A stretch of DNA of 64,000 bases, from assembly GCF_001042485.2 (NCBI RefSeq), contig NZ_LBMN02000006.1:33915-97914 (forward strand), in the 5' to 3' direction. The notes under the pieces are model-generated. The model was not told where the DNA came from, did no database searches, and saw nothing but the letters and a program-made list of their open reading frames with translations. This document shows, in pieces, positions 63,826-64,000 of this stretch (the stretch's first letter is position 1; every line of letters starts with the position of its first letter). The position numbers and the translations under genes were made by a program. This DNA comes from Bacillus paralicheniformis. Lineage in GTDB: Bacteria > Bacillota > Bacilli > Bacillales > Bacillaceae.

Positions 63826-64000
63826 ATGGGGACAAGAATGAGTTATCCGGTTGAAGTCAAACGGAAGGCTGTAGAAATGAGATTGGCAGGAGTGCCGATG
63901 AAAGAGATCATGCAGAAATTGAATATTAAGAATAAGACACAGGTTCAGACATGGGTTAGATGGTATAAGGCTGGGGATACGCATCGATTCGAACAGCCTG
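63826..64000 (+). CDS. IS3-family transposase OrfA, N-terminal part
   Basis: ATG 63826 opens a frame that is still open at the window end (58 codons). It reads MGTRMSYPVEVKRKAVEMRL, then GVPMKEIMQKLNIKNKTQVQ and TWVRWYKAG, the helix-turn-helix of IS150/IS3-type OrfA, which binds the IS ends. GGAGG lies 10 nt upstream. OrfB with the DDE core would lie outside the window. Confidence 0.85.
   Translation, partial: MGTRMSYPVEVKRKAVEMRLAGVPMKEIMQKLNIKNKTQVQTWVRWYKAGDTHRFEQP

Larger units (their letters stand above)
63726..64000 (+). mobile_element. IS3-family insertion sequence, left end (cut by window edge)
   Basis: The segment from about 63726 (TGAAAGGGACTGACCCC) carries an IS150-like terminal motif, a leader hairpin and the beginning of OrfA. 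The exact left end (63726 or up to 63736) cannot be fixed without the right end. It resembles IS3Bli1, known in several copies in B. licheniformis, but the match is by memory only. Confidence 0.8.

Overview
The window reads as a chromosome segment of a Bacillus of the licheniformis/subtilis group. The gene order follows the B. subtilis segment hprK - yvnB - yvlABCD - uvrAB - minJ - swrA - ctpB - ftsEX - prfB - secA - hpf - flagellar genes - comF - degSU - tagO - tuaA-H - lytABCR almost gene for gene. Start regions carry classical Bacillus signals (GGAGG ribosome binding sites; sigma A, D, W, X and B type promoters; a LexA box; PHO boxes). A partial IS3-family insertion sequence at the right edge and several extra genes point to B. 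licheniformis or a close relative rather than B. subtilis. Species assignment is inference from remembered synteny, not a search.

Layout. 1-9 kb: 5' end of hprK, a MarR regulator with its MFS exporter, the large secreted phosphoesterase YvnB, and the SigW-type envelope stress operon yvlABCD. 9-15 kb: a decayed glyoxalase gene, uvrB-uvrA under a LexA box, and csbA. 15-24 kb: a division, motility and envelope block (minJ, swrA, ctpB, a YcsA-type dehydrogenase, an M23 coiled-coil hydrolase, ftsX, ftsE, cccB). 24-30 kb: yvjA, prfB with its programmed frameshift, secA and hpf. 30-41 kb: late flagellar genes (fliT, fliS, fliD, flaG-like yvyC, hag, csrA, fliW, yviE, flgL, flgK, flgN, flgM, yvyF) followed by comFC, comFB and a broken comFA. 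41-48 kb: degV, degU, degS, yvyE, tagV, a YunG-family gene and tagO. 48-58 kb: the teichuronic acid operon tuaA-H with an extra sugar-nucleotide epimerase between tuaD and tuaE. 58-64 kb: lytC, lytB, lytA, divergent lytR, and the left end of the IS element.

How the genes work together. Most of the window concerns the cell envelope and motility. TagO starts wall teichoic acid synthesis and the LCP proteins TagV and LytR attach anionic polymers. The tua genes make the phosphate-free replacement polymer, and four PHO-box hexamers stand upstream of tuaA. LytABC and the FtsEX-linked M23 protein remodel peptidoglycan. DegS-DegU, SwrA, FlgM and the Hag-FliW-CsrA circuit control motility, and sigma D type promoters stand before yvyC, hag, flgM, yvyF and lytA. 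Natural competence is probably impaired, because comFA is frameshifted between its two helicase domains and appears to lack a normal start codon.

The items most worth a second look are the double lesion in comFA, the extra epimerase in the tua operon, a 158-bp element with 15-bp inverted ends before minJ, the M23 hydrolase next to ftsEX, and the IS element that seems to have split the lytR terminator while carrying a hairpin that buries its own transposase ribosome binding site. I found no CRISPR array, rRNA or tRNA, and no system I can confidently call undescribed.
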